NCBI RefSeq assembly: GCF_000622385.1
Contig: NZ_JASD01000008.1
Coordinates: forward strand, 2,108,001 to 2,172,000
Direction of reading: 5' to 3'
Origin: Sulfitobacter noctilucicola
GTDB lineage: Bacteria > Pseudomonadota > Alphaproteobacteria > Rhodobacterales > Rhodobacteraceae
Length of the DNA: 64,000 nucleotides
The translations under genes were made by a program, and so were the position numbers. Shown one piece after another: positions 17,376 to 26,862 of the stretch (its first letter is position 1; each line of letters begins with the position of its first letter). Below the pieces are notes generated by a model. It was not told where the DNA came from. It did not search any database and saw only the letters and a list, made by a program, of their open reading frames with translations.

Positions 17376-18812
17376 ATGCAAACCAAGAACGAGCCGAGTT
17401 TCCGCGATAGTGTCGACATTATGTTCAACCGTGCTGTTGCGTTGATGGACCTGCCTGCCGGGTTGGAAGAGAAAATTCGCGTCTGCAACGCGACCTACAC
17501 CGTCCGCTTTGGTGTGCGCTTGCGCGGCAAGATCCAGACATTCACAGGCTACAGATCAGTTCATTCAGAACATATGGAGCCGGTGAAAGGCGGCATCCGT
17601 TACAGCCTTGGCGTGAACCAGAACGAGGTGGAGGCGCTGGCCGCGCTGATGACCTATAAGTGTTCGCTGGTCGAAGCCCCCTTTGGTGGCTCCAAGGGTG
17701 GCTTGTGTATTGATCCGCGCGAATATGACGATCACGAGCTGGAACTGATTACCCGCCGCTTTGCCTATGAGCTGATCAAGCGGGACATGATCAACCCCGC
17801 ACAGAACGTACCGGCACCCGATATGGGGACCGGAGAGCGTGAGATGGCGTGGATCGCCGATCAGTACAAACGGATGAACACCACGGACATCAACGGCGTG
17901 GCCTGCGTGACCGGCAAGCCGATCAACGCGGGCGGTATTCAGGGCAGGACCGAAGCGACAGGTCGTGGCGTGCAGTATGCGCTGCATGCGTTTTTCCGCG
18001 ACAAACAGGGAATGGAAAAAGCGGGGCTGACCGGCACGCTAAAAGACAAAAGGGTCGTGGTGCAGGGTTTAGGCAACGTCGGCTATCACGCGGCCAAGTT
18101 TCTGAGCGAGGAAGATGGTTGCAAAGTCACCGCAATTATTGAACGCGACGGCGCTTTGCACGATGAGGCGGGGCTGAATGTGCAATCAGTCTATGACTGG
18201 ATCGGCAAGCACGGTTCGATCCTCGGTTATCCAAGCTCCAGCGTAGAGAGCGCGGAGGAAGGTGCCAAGATGCTGGAGACGGAATGCGATATCCTTATTC
18301 CGGCGGCTCTTGAGGGGGTGATCAACCTTAGCAACGCAGAAAATATCAAGGCACCGCTGATCATCGAAGCAGCCAATGGTCCGGTAACGGCGGGGGCTGA
18401 CGACATTCTGCGCAGCAAGGGGACGGTAATCATTCCGGACATGTATGCGAATGCGGGCGGTGTGACGGTATCCTACTTTGAGTGGGTCAAGAACCTCAGC
18501 CATATCCGCTTTGGGCGCATGCAACGCCGTCAAGAAGAAGCGCGTCACCAGTTGGTCGTGGACGAATTGGAGCGGCTGTCCGCCGACAGCGGCATCGGCT
18601 GGCAGCTAAGTCCGAACTTCAAAGACAAGTATTTGCGCGGCGCGGGCGAGTTGGAACTGGTCCGGTCGGGGCTGGATGACACGATGTCGACGGCATACCA
18701 GTCCATGGCCGACGTCTGGCACGGGCGCGATGACGTAGAAGACTTGCGCACCGCGGCTTATCTGGTGTCGATCGAAAAGGTGGCCGCAAGCTACCGCGCC
18801 AAGGGATTGTAG
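17376..18812 (+). CDS. gdhA: Glu/Leu/Phe/Val family amino-acid dehydrogenase (glutamate dehydrogenase)
   Basis: A 478-residue enzyme of the GDH superfamily. It converts glutamate to 2-oxoglutarate and ammonium with NAD(P). The substrate segment VKGGIRYSLGVNQNEVEALAA and APFGGSKGGLCID are characteristic; a Rossmann loop VQGLGNVGYHAA follows. AGGAGA lies six bases before the ATG at 17376. Length matches bacterial glutamate dehydrogenases of about 450-480 residues. Confidence 0.9.
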   Translation: MQTKNEPSFRDSVDIMFNRAVALMDLPAGLEEKIRVCNATYTVRFGVRLRGKIQTFTGYRSVHSEHMEPVKGGIRYSLGVNQNEVEALAALMTYKCSLVEAPFGGSKGGLCIDPREYDDHELELITRRFAYELIKRDMINPAQNVPAPDMGTGEREMAWIADQYKRMNTTDINGVACVTGKPINAGGIQGRTEATGRGVQYALHAFFRDKQGMEKAGLTGTLKDKRVVVQGLGNVGYHAAKFLSEEDGCKVTAIIERDGALHDEAGLNVQSVYDWIGKHGSILGYPSSSVESAEEGAKMLETECDILIPAALEGVINLSNAENIKAPLIIEAANGPVTAGADDILRSKGTVIIPDMYANAGGVTVSYFEWVKNLSHIRFGRMQRRQEEARHQLVVDELERLSADSGIGWQLSPNFKDKYLRGAGELELVRSGLDDTMSTAYQSMADVWHGRDDVEDLRTAAYLVSIEKVAASYRAKGL

Positions 18813-18900
18813 GACAGCTGCATAATTCCAGACGCGGTTTTCTGAATAGACGCCCGTTTGCAGGCGGACAGGGCCGCAGCGCTTTGGTAGGCATCTGTTC

Positions 18901-19965
18901 ATGATGTTTGATCTGCCAAATGATGATGCGCTTTATGCTGCCCTCATTGCCCGCGATGCAGGGTTCGAGGGGCGCGCCTATGTCGGTGTGACATCGACCG
19001 GCGTGTTTTGTCGGCTGACCTGTCCTGCCCGCAAGCCCAAGCGTGAGAACTGTGTGTTCTTCGACCGGGTCGGGCTGTGTATCGAAGCGGGCTTTCGGGC
19101 GTGCAAACGCTGTCATCCTCTGGCCCCTGCGGCACAGAGTGATCCGACGATTTCGCGATTGCTGGTCGTTTTGGAAGCTGAGCCATCACGCCGGTGGCGG
19201 GAACGGGATATCGCGCAGATGGGGCTGGATACCTCGACCGTGCGGCGGTCGTTCAAACGGCAATTCGGCATGACCTTTCTTGAAATGGCGCGGCTTTCGC
19301 GATTGCGCACGGCCGCGCAGATTTTGCCGGAAGGGGGCCGCGTAATCGACGCGCAGATGGAAGCCTCCTATGACAGTCCTGCAGCATTTCGTGCGGCCTT
19401 TGCCCGTTGGTTGGGGGTGGCACCGGGCAAATTTGTTAAGGATGCGCTGCTGAGGGCCGACTGGATCGACACAAAGCTTGGACCGATGATTGCGGTGAGT
19501 GATGCGCAGGCGTTGCACCTGCTGGAGTTCGCCGAGCGCAAGGCGCTGCCTGCGGAACTGAAACGGCTTTATGCGCATGCCAAGGGGTCATTGGGTTTCG
19601 GGCGGTTCGGACCGATTGATCAGATTGAACGGGAAATGAACGCCTTTATGAGAGGGACCAGCGCGGATATCCGCACGCGGCTGGCCCCATTGGGAACGCC
19701 GTTCCACCAAGAGGTGTGGCGCAGGCTGCGGGACATTCCGGCAGGGCAGACACGGTCCTATTCGGAGGTGGCACGGATGATGCAGCGGCCTGACGCCACC
19801 CGAGCTGTTGCGCGGGCAAACGGTGCCAATCCGATAGCGATTGCGATCCCTTGTCACCGCGTCTTGGCTGCCGATGGGGCGTTGACCGGATACGGTGGTG
19901 GGCTTTGGCGCAAACAGGCTTTGTTAGAAATCGAGCGGGGATTTGCGCAGGCAAAAAAGGAATGA
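18901..19965 (+). CDS. ada: Ada-like DNA alkylation repair/regulatory protein
   Basis: The 354-residue protein has the full Ada plan: N-terminal zinc/methyl-transfer domain with Cys37, Cys41, Cys68 and Cys71, an AraC helix-turn-helix (about 85-180), and a C-terminal O6-methylguanine methyltransferase with the acceptor motif PCHR (Cys318). It repairs methyl phosphotriesters and O6-methylguanine and activates its own regulon when methylated. Same length as E. coli Ada. The TGA overlaps the first possible start of the next gene. Confidence 0.93.
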   Translation: MMFDLPNDDALYAALIARDAGFEGRAYVGVTSTGVFCRLTCPARKPKRENCVFFDRVGLCIEAGFRACKRCHPLAPAAQSDPTISRLLVVLEAEPSRRWRERDIAQMGLDTSTVRRSFKRQFGMTFLEMARLSRLRTAAQILPEGGRVIDAQMEASYDSPAAFRAAFARWLGVAPGKFVKDALLRADWIDTKLGPMIAVSDAQALHLLEFAERKALPAELKRLYAHAKGSLGFGRFGPIDQIEREMNAFMRGTSADIRTRLAPLGTPFHQEVWRRLRDIPAGQTRSYSEVARMMQRPDATRAVARANGANPIAIAIPCHRVLAADGALTGYGGGLWRKQALLEIERGFAQAKKE

Positions 19966-19967
19966 TG

Positions 19968-20720
19968 ATGAACCAAGGCGAAAAGGCAGAGGTATTCAGA
20001 GCGTTGCACCAACGCGGCACGCCTTTAGTATTGTGGAACGTTTGGGATGCTGCGTCGACAAAGGCTGTGACGCAGGCGGGCGCCAAAGCGATTGCGACGG
20101 GCAGTTGGTCGGTGGCAGCGGCATTGGGGTTTGAGGACGGCGAGGCATTGCCATTGGATGATGCCCTGCGTGTCGCTCGCCAGATCGTCGGCGCAACCGT
20201 TCTGCCTGTCAGTGTTGATTTCGAGGGCGGGTATGCTGTCACTCCGCAAGGCTTAGAGCGCAATGTTTCACAGCTGATTGCGACGGGTGTTGTGGGGCTG
20301 AATTTCGAAGATAGGGTCGTGCGTGGTGAAGGGTTGCATACTATTGAAGATCAATCCGCACGCATTGCAGCGATCAGGAAGACAGCAGATGACGCAAGTG
20401 TCCCGCTGTTCATCAATGCGCGAACGGATGTTTTCTTTCAGGACGATGGTGTTCCACCAGCCGCGCATATGGAAGAGGCTTTGGAACGCGCGGCGGCTTA
20501 TGCAAAGGCTGGAGCGGACGGTGTTTTTGTGCCGGGTCTGTCTGATCTGTCACTGATACAACGGCTCGCTCAGGCACAACCACTGCCGGTTAATGTGATG
20601 CGGATGGGCGCGGATATTTCTGTTGCCGCATTTGCCGCAGCGGATGTGTCAAGGGTCAGCCACGGCCCTGGACCCTTCATTGCAGCGATGAAAGCACTGC
20701 GTGAAGGCGCGCTCGTTTGA
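19968..20720 (+). CDS. Isocitrate lyase/PEP mutase family enzyme
   Basis: A 250-residue protein with the PEP mutase/ICL fold signature VSVDFEGGYA (metal-binding Asp84) and FINARTDVF. Family members cleave or rearrange C-C or C-P bonds of oxaloacetate-like substrates; the exact one is unknown. ATGs at 19962, 19965 and 19968 are possible; AAGGA at 19957-19961 spaces best to 19968. It overlaps or touches ada. Confidence 0.85.
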   Translation: MNQGEKAEVFRALHQRGTPLVLWNVWDAASTKAVTQAGAKAIATGSWSVAAALGFEDGEALPLDDALRVARQIVGATVLPVSVDFEGGYAVTPQGLERNVSQLIATGVVGLNFEDRVVRGEGLHTIEDQSARIAAIRKTADDASVPLFINARTDVFFQDDGVPPAAHMEEALERAAAYAKAGADGVFVPGLSDLSLIQRLAQAQPLPVNVMRMGADISVAAFAAADVSRVSHGPGPFIAAMKALREGALV

Positions 20721-20830
20721 ATGGCGCTCACGGAAAACCATGAAGATTTACCGCGAGGTTTTGCGAAAAACCGTTGAACCTTGATCCTTTGCCTGACTAG
20801 ATGACCCGATCGAAGATGGGGATGCACAGG

Positions 20831-22084
20831 ATGCGGTTTTCAGGATTACGCGTGTTGCGCGAAGGGTTGACCGGAAACAAGGGCTGGACGCCCCATTGGC
20901 GCGATCCCGAACCCAAGGCTGAATACGACGCCATCATTATCGGCGGCGGGGGCCACGGGCTGAGCACCGCATATTACCTTGCCAAGAAGCATGGGCTGAC
21001 CAACATCGCTGTGCTGGAAAAGGGATATCTGGGGGGCGGGAATGTCGGGCGCAATACGACGATCGTGCGGGCGAACTACGGGATGGAAGGCAATTCGCAA
21101 TTCTACTCTCATTCTCTCAAACTCTGGGAGGGGCTTGAGCAGGACCTGAATTACAACGCGATGATGTCCCAGCGCGGCGTTTTGATGCTGTGCCATTCCG
21201 ATGGGCAGCGCGATGCCTTTGCGCGGCGTGGGAACATGATGGCGGCGCAAGGCGATGATGCGGAATTGCTGAGTGCGCAAAGCGTCCGTCAGATGCTCCC
21301 TTATCTTGATTTTGAGAACACGCGGTTTCCGATCTACGGCGGCTTGCTGCACCGCCGCGGCGGGACGGCAAGGCATGACGCGGTAGCGTGGGGTTACGCA
21401 CGGGGGGCGGATCAACGTGGCGTTGACTTGATCCAGCAGTGCGAAGTTACTGGCATTGATATTGAAAACGGTGTGGTCAAAGGGGTTCAGACCACTCGCG
21501 GCGCAATCCGTGCGAAGAAGGTAGGCGTAGTCGTTGCAGGCCGATCATCTCAGGTGGCGGCGATGGCCGGGATGCGGTTGCCAATCGAGAGCCATGTTTT
21601 GCAAGCCTTTGTGACAGAAGGGCTCAAACCGGTAATCGACCATGTAATCAGCTTTGGCATGGGTCACTTCTATATCAGCCAGTCGGACAAGGGTGGTCTG
21701 GTCTTTGGCGGCGATCTGGACTTCTATTCCTCTTACGCGGCCCGCGGCAACATGCCGATGATGGAGCATGTCATGGAGGCGGGCATGACCCTGATGCCGA
21801 TGATCGGGAAGGCCAAGGTGCTGCGTTCGTGGGGCGGGATCATGGATATGACGCCTGACGGCTCACCTATTATTGACAAGACAGAGACCAAAGGTTTGTT
21901 CATCAACTGCGGCTGGTGTTACGGCGGGTTCAAGGCTGTGCCGGGATCTGGCGATGCATTCGCGCATCTGATGGCCACGGGAGAACATCATACAGCAGCG
22001 GCGGCTTACCGGTTGGACAGGTTCCGGATCGGTGCGGGGTTGATGGACGAAGAAGCAACAGGATCGCAGCATAATTTGCACTAA
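20831..22084 (+). CDS. soxB: Sarcosine oxidase beta subunit
   Basis: A 417-residue FAD protein, first gene of the soxBDAG operon. The N-terminus matches SoxB (RVLREGLTGNKGWTPHWRDP), followed by the FAD loop IIIGGGGHG (35-43) and a HRRGGTARHDAV segment near 174-185, where heterotetrameric SoxB binds FMN covalently. The complex oxidises sarcosine to glycine, producing H2O2 and formaldehyde or 5,10-methylene-tetrahydrofolate. Start chosen at 20831; in-frame ATGs at 20816 and 20822 are alternatives. Confidence 0.92.
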   Translation: MRFSGLRVLREGLTGNKGWTPHWRDPEPKAEYDAIIIGGGGHGLSTAYYLAKKHGLTNIAVLEKGYLGGGNVGRNTTIVRANYGMEGNSQFYSHSLKLWEGLEQDLNYNAMMSQRGVLMLCHSDGQRDAFARRGNMMAAQGDDAELLSAQSVRQMLPYLDFENTRFPIYGGLLHRRGGTARHDAVAWGYARGADQRGVDLIQQCEVTGIDIENGVVKGVQTTRGAIRAKKVGVVVAGRSSQVAAMAGMRLPIESHVLQAFVTEGLKPVIDHVISFGMGHFYISQSDKGGLVFGGDLDFYSSYAARGNMPMMEHVMEAGMTLMPMIGKAKVLRSWGGIMDMTPDGSPIIDKTETKGLFINCGWCYGGFKAVPGSGDAFAHLMATGEHHTAAAAYRLDRFRIGAGLMDEEATGSQHNLH

Positions 22085-22160
22085 TCGAGAGCAGCGAATG
22101 CGGGATCGAGTTTATGGGCCAAGTGAAGCCGGGCGTCGGTGATTTGACGGGAGTTTGGGT

Positions 22161-22442
22161 GTGAGAATTGACTGTCCGATATGTGGTCTGCGTGACCGGC
22201 GGGAATTCTATTATCAGGGGGCGGCCAGCATGTTGGCGCGGCCGGCACCTGGCACCGGTGTCGACGTCTGGGATGACTACCTGCACCTGCGCGACAATCC
22301 GGCAGGCGCTCTGGAGGAGTTATGGCATCATGACGCGGGCTGCGGCAGTTGGCTGGTGGTGACGCGGGACACACGCACCCACGAGATATCGAAGGTGGCC
22401 TTGGCGGCGGATACCAAGCAGGCCATGGGAGCTCTGTCATGA
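22161..22442 (+). CDS. soxD: Sarcosine oxidase delta subunit
   Basis: A 93-residue zinc protein starting MRIDCPICG, with C5 and C8 and a second metal-binding HHDAGCGSW segment, as in SoxD. A GTG start at 22161 has GGGAG seven bases upstream; the TTG at 22155 is less likely. Its stop overlaps soxA as ATGA. Confidence 0.92.
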   Translation: MRIDCPICGLRDRREFYYQGAASMLARPAPGTGVDVWDDYLHLRDNPAGALEELWHHDAGCGSWLVVTRDTRTHEISKVALAADTKQAMGALS

Positions 22443-25375
22443 GGATTGCTGGTAAAGGCATCGTGAACGGGGGAAAACCCGTTCAGTTCAAGTTTGATGG
22501 TGTGAAGTTCAACGGTTTTGAAGGTGACACGGTGGCCTCTGCGCTTTTGGCCAATGGGGTTACCCTGATGGGACGGTCCTTTAAATACCACCGGCCGCGC
22601 GGCGTGCTGAGCGCGGGCAGTGAGGAGCCTAATGCGTTGATGACCGTGGGTAAGGGGCCGGATGCAGAGCCCAACGTGCGCGCCACACAGCAAGAGATTT
22701 ATGACGGATTGGTTGTGCGCTCGCAGAATGCATGGCCGAGCCTTGATGTCGACCTGATGGCAGTGAACGATCTGGCGGCACCATTTCTGGGCGCGGGGTT
22801 CTACTACAAAACCTTCATGTGGCCGAAGCGGTTCTGGGAGAGCATTTACGAGCCGGTGATCCGCAAGGCCGCAGGTCTGGGTGGTCTGTCAGGCAAAAGC
22901 AATGGCGATACCTACGAAAAGGCCTTTGCATTTTGCGATCTCTTGGTGATCGGTGCGGGGCCCGCCGGTTTGATGGCAGCGCTGACAGCCGCAAAGGGCG
23001 GCGCGGATGTGATCTTGGCGGATGAGGACAGCCTAATGGGCGGGCGACTGAATGCCGAGAGCGGCGCGGTCGGACACCAGTCGGGGGCCGCTTGGGCGGC
23101 GTCGGTTGTGGCTGAACTCGCGGCGATGGACAACGTGCGCTTGATGCCGCGCACCACGGTCACAGGGGCCTACGACGGTGGCATGTATGGTGCGCTGGAG
23201 CGGGTAAACCAGCACACGGATCGTCGGAGCGGGGGCGCACCACTTGAGTGTTTCTGGCGCATTGCAGCCAAGCGCAGCATTCTCGCGGCAGGTGCCATTG
23301 AGCGGCCTGTGGCATTTCAGAACAATGACCGGCCGGGGATCATGACGGCGGGGGCCGTCAGGGCGTACGTCAACCGTTGGGGCGTGAGCCCGGGCAAACG
23401 GGTCGCTGTCTTCGGCAATAACAATGATGCGCATCGGACCGCACGCGATCTTGTGCAGGCGGGCGTACACGTCGCGGCGCTGATCGACAGCCGCAAGGAT
23501 GCTGTCGTCGAGGGTTTCGGGGGTCGCGTGATCAAGGGTGGGCAGGTCTGCAATTCCGGCGGGCGCAAGGCGCTCGAAAGCATCACCGTGCGCACCGATG
23601 AAGGTGAGGAAGCCTTGCAAGTGGATTGTCTGGCGATGTCGGGGGGGTGGAACCCAACGGTGAACCTGACTTGCCATATGAATGGGCGTCCCACATGGCG
23701 TGAGGACATTCAGGCCTTTGTGCCGACACAAGGTGCCGTGCCGCATATGGATGTTGCGGGGGCCTGTGCGGGTACGTTTTCGACGCACGGCTGTATGGAA
23801 GCAGGCGTTTCCGCTGCCCACGACGCGTTGAAGGCGCTGGGCAAAAAGACTGTCGAGGTGGCTATTCCGGTCGCTGAAGATGAGGCTTACGCGTTGAATC
23901 CCCTTTGGGCGGTGGCTGGAAAAGGCCGGGCTTGGCTGGATTTCCAGAATGATGTTTCGGTCAAGGACATCCGGCAAGCTGTCGTCGAGAATTTCAAATC
24001 CGTCGAACATATGAAGCGGTACACCACGCAAGGCATGGCGACGGATCAGGGCAAGAACTCAAATGTCGCGGCATTGGCTGTTCTGGCAGATGCGACGGGG
24101 CGTGGCATACCCGAGACAGGTACAACTACCTTCCGTCCGCCCTATGTGCCGGTCAGCATTGCGGCGATGGGGGCAGGGGGCCAAGGCCACGGGTTTGCTC
24201 CTGAACGGCACACGACGTCACACCGTCAATCGGTTGAGGCTGGTGCACCGATGATTGAAGCGGGGCTTTGGTACCGCCCGAGCTATTTCCCGAAAGGCGG
24301 CGAGACGACATGGCGTGAAAGCTGTGATCGCGAGGTGGCCTATGTACGCCAGAGCGTCGGTGTCTGCGATGTCTCGACCTTGGGCAAGATCGACATCCAA
24401 GGGCCGGATGCGGCGGCGCTGCTGGATTTCGTCTACACCAATATGTTCTCGACGCTGAAAGTCGGGCGCGTACGCTATGGTTTGATGCTGCGTGAAGACG
24501 GACATGTCATGGATGATGGCACCTGTGCGCGTCTGGACGAGCAGCACTTTGTGATGACCACGACGACGGCGGCAGCGGGTGCCGTGATGCGGCATCTGGA
24601 GTTTGTAACGCAGTGTTTGCATCCAGAATGGAAGGTCACGTTCACCTCTGTCACCGAGCAGTGGGCGCAGTTCGCTGTTGCCGGACCAAAGGCACGAGAG
24701 CTGCTGAACGGATTGCTCGTCACCCCGATTGATGCGGACAGCTGGCCGTTTATGGCCTGCGGTGACGTGTCCGTCGGTGGTGTTGCAGGACGTCTGTTCC
24801 GTATCTCGTTCTCGGGTGAACATGCCTACGAGATCGCTGTGCCGTCGCGGTACGGTGCGTCACTGTTCGAAGTGCTGACCGAACGGGCGACAGCGCTGGG
24901 CGGCGGTCTTTACGGGATGGAAGCTTTGAATGTGCTGCGTATCGAAAAAGGCTTCATCACCCATGCGGAGATTGAAGGACGCGCGACCGCATTTGACATC
25001 GGAATGGGACGGATGATTTCGACCAAGAAGGATTGTATTGGCAAAGCTATGGCCGCCCGCCCCGGATTGGTTGACGAGATGCGCCCGCAGTTGGTGGGGC
25101 TAAAGCCGGTGGAGCCGGAAGGCACGCTGTCCGGTGGCGCGCACCTGTTTGACCAAGGCACCGAAGCGGTGAGGATAGAGTATCAAGGACATGTGTCCTC
25201 CGTCGGGTATTCGCCGGATCTGGGGCATATGATTGGATTAGGCTTTCTGCGGCGTGGACCTGCCCGCAAGGGCGAAGTGGTTGCGATGATCGACAAGATG
25301 CGCGGGATCGAGACACTTGTCGAAGTCTGCGATCCGGTCTTTATCGATCCGGAAGGGGAGCGTGTGCGTGGTTGA
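22439..25375 (+). CDS. soxA: Sarcosine oxidase alpha subunit
   Basis: A 978-residue subunit with an N-terminal beta-rich domain, a pyridine nucleotide-disulfide oxidoreductase domain (VIGAGPAGLMAALTAAKGG near 170) and a C-terminal GcvT-like folate-binding domain (from about 590; IDIQGPDAAALLDF). It binds NAD and tetrahydrofolate and transfers the methyl carbon of sarcosine. ATG overlaps the soxD stop. Confidence 0.93.
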   Translation: MRIAGKGIVNGGKPVQFKFDGVKFNGFEGDTVASALLANGVTLMGRSFKYHRPRGVLSAGSEEPNALMTVGKGPDAEPNVRATQQEIYDGLVVRSQNAWPSLDVDLMAVNDLAAPFLGAGFYYKTFMWPKRFWESIYEPVIRKAAGLGGLSGKSNGDTYEKAFAFCDLLVIGAGPAGLMAALTAAKGGADVILADEDSLMGGRLNAESGAVGHQSGAAWAASVVAELAAMDNVRLMPRTTVTGAYDGGMYGALERVNQHTDRRSGGAPLECFWRIAAKRSILAAGAIERPVAFQNNDRPGIMTAGAVRAYVNRWGVSPGKRVAVFGNNNDAHRTARDLVQAGVHVAALIDSRKDAVVEGFGGRVIKGGQVCNSGGRKALESITVRTDEGEEALQVDCLAMSGGWNPTVNLTCHMNGRPTWREDIQAFVPTQGAVPHMDVAGACAGTFSTHGCMEAGVSAAHDALKALGKKTVEVAIPVAEDEAYALNPLWAVAGKGRAWLDFQNDVSVKDIRQAVVENFKSVEHMKRYTTQGMATDQGKNSNVAALAVLADATGRGIPETGTTTFRPPYVPVSIAAMGAGGQGHGFAPERHTTSHRQSVEAGAPMIEAGLWYRPSYFPKGGETTWRESCDREVAYVRQSVGVCDVSTLGKIDIQGPDAAALLDFVYTNMFSTLKVGRVRYGLMLREDGHVMDDGTCARLDEQHFVMTTTTAAAGAVMRHLEFVTQCLHPEWKVTFTSVTEQWAQFAVAGPKARELLNGLLVTPIDADSWPFMACGDVSVGGVAGRLFRISFSGEHAYEIAVPSRYGASLFEVLTERATALGGGLYGMEALNVLRIEKGFITHAEIEGRATAFDIGMGRMISTKKDCIGKAMAARPGLVDEMRPQLVGLKPVEPEGTLSGGAHLFDQGTEAVRIEYQGHVSSVGYSPDLGHMIGLGFLRRGPARKGEVVAMIDKMRGIETLVEVCDPVFIDPEGERVRG

Positions 25376-25910
25376 GTTGACACAAAAAACACCCTGCGCG
25401 GGCCTTTTGCCGGTGACCTATGGAGATGTGACGCTAGAGGAAGTTAACTTGGGGCCGATCACCTCTTTGTCGGCTTTTGATGACCTCTCAAAAATGGCAG
25501 CGGCATTGAAGAAGGCACACGGGTTGTCTTGGCCAAAGCCGCAGGAAAGCCATTTGAAAGACGACGTGCGCTGTCTCTGGTTCGGGCGGAAAGAGGTGCT
25601 TCTCACGGGCGTGGCACCTGATGAAAGCCTGAGAAAGCATGGCGCTGTTGTGGACCAGTCCGATGCTTGGGCAGTGGTGTCTGTTAATGGCGAAGGGACG
25701 ACCGATGTGCTGGCTCGATTGGTACCAGTCGATCTTCGTGACAGCGCGATGCCGGTGGGCGCAACGGTGCGTAGTCAGGTGCAGCACATGCAGGGATCAA
25801 TTACCAAACTGGCAAGCGATGAGTTCATCGTCATGGTGTTTCGCTCAATGGCGACAACACTTGTACACGATATGAAACAGGCCATGGCAGCAGTCGCGAC
25901 ACGCAAGTAA
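25368..25910 (+). CDS. soxG: Sarcosine oxidase gamma subunit
   Basis: A 180-residue subunit resembling SoxG (LWFGRKEVLLTGV, late SDEFIVMVFRSMATTLVHD). A GTG at 25368 overlaps the soxA end by 8 bases and has AAGGGGAG seven bases before it. Completes the operon soxBDAG. Confidence 0.88.
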   Translation: MVELTQKTPCAGLLPVTYGDVTLEEVNLGPITSLSAFDDLSKMAAALKKAHGLSWPKPQESHLKDDVRCLWFGRKEVLLTGVAPDESLRKHGAVVDQSDAWAVVSVNGEGTTDVLARLVPVDLRDSAMPVGATVRSQVQHMQGSITKLASDEFIVMVFRSMATTLVHDMKQAMAAVATRK

Positions 25911-25948
25911 ACTGGGTCAAATACACGAATCGTAAGCGGGAGTTCGAC

Positions 25949-26257
25949 ATGGTGCGTTTGTTTTTAGGTGCGACAGTGATCGCGGCGGCATTGGCTGGCC
26001 CGTTAATGGCGCAGAGCTCTGAAAAAGAGACGCAGTGCGGTTATCAGGCAGAAGTTGTGAAAGCGATTCAGCAGGCCCGCCTTGACCGTGTCAGAGAACG
26101 CAAGGTTCAAGAGCATGTACTTGCGGTGGCGACCTGGCCGGATAACTACAATACGGCCATTCCTCTGCTGACCCCATGGGTTTACGAAATGAAAATGCGC
26201 GACGTGCGCAAACAGGATCTGGCCGCAGCCTGGACAGAGTTGTGTCTGGCGCAATAG
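25949..26257 (+). CDS. Small secreted protein of unknown function
   Basis: A 102-residue protein with a signal peptide (VIAAALAGPLMAQSS, cleavage near residue 22) and a short basic domain with two conserved-looking cysteines. GGGAG precedes the start. No family I can name. Lies 38 bases after soxG. Confidence 0.65.
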   Translation: MVRLFLGATVIAAALAGPLMAQSSEKETQCGYQAEVVKAIQQARLDRVRERKVQEHVLAVATWPDNYNTAIPLLTPWVYEMKMRDVRKQDLAAAWTELCLAQ

Positions 26258-26460
26258 CCAGACGAACTTGAAGCGCTTTCCTGTATCTTTCCAAACAATT
26301 GCCTTGCGCAGCTGGGCTGCAAGTTGCTTCATACTGCAAGATCAGGGCAAGACTACAGCATCCATATGCTGAGCGCAGCGCCTGACTGGATTGAACCACA
26401 ATGGGGTGGTCTGTCGTGCCGGTACGGGCGCGTCGTGTCCGATTGCAAAAGGAAAGAACT

Positions 26461-26823
26461 ATGCCTGTCATCCGCATCGAAGTCCCCGAAGGAACGGCGC
26501 AAGATATCAAGGGCCGCATACGCGACGGCGTAAAGCAGGCAGTACTGGATACACTTGCTCCCAAGGAAACCAAATACGACTATGTCGCGGTCCGCGAAGC
26601 TTATGCGGAACTGGGGGATGGCTTACCGCTTGTGACAGTCGATCTGCGACCCGGCCGCGAAGCTGAGCGCAAGAAAGCACTGGTTGATGCGATTGCTGCT
26701 ATCCTCAAGACCGAGTTGGGATCGGATCCTGTCGATCTTTATGTGCTGTTTCGCGAAAACCCTGCGGAAAACCACTATACCGGCGGAACACCCTTGCCCG
26801 ACTGGGTGCCGGCGGACGCATAA
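26461..26823 (+). CDS. Tautomerase-family protein
   Basis: A 120-residue protein beginning MPVIRIEVPEG; after Met removal Pro1 would be the catalytic base, as in 4-oxalocrotonate tautomerase. It is longer than the 62-residue classic form, and the second half is like the cis-CaaD/MSAD-sized group. GGAAAG precedes the ATG. The preceding 200 bases from 26258 hold no gene. Confidence 0.85.
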   Translation: MPVIRIEVPEGTAQDIKGRIRDGVKQAVLDTLAPKETKYDYVAVREAYAELGDGLPLVTVDLRPGREAERKKALVDAIAAILKTELGSDPVDLYVLFRENPAENHYTGGTPLPDWVPADA

Positions 26824-26862
26824 TTTTTCTGGCCAAAGTTTGCAGCATCCAAGGGGATTTTC

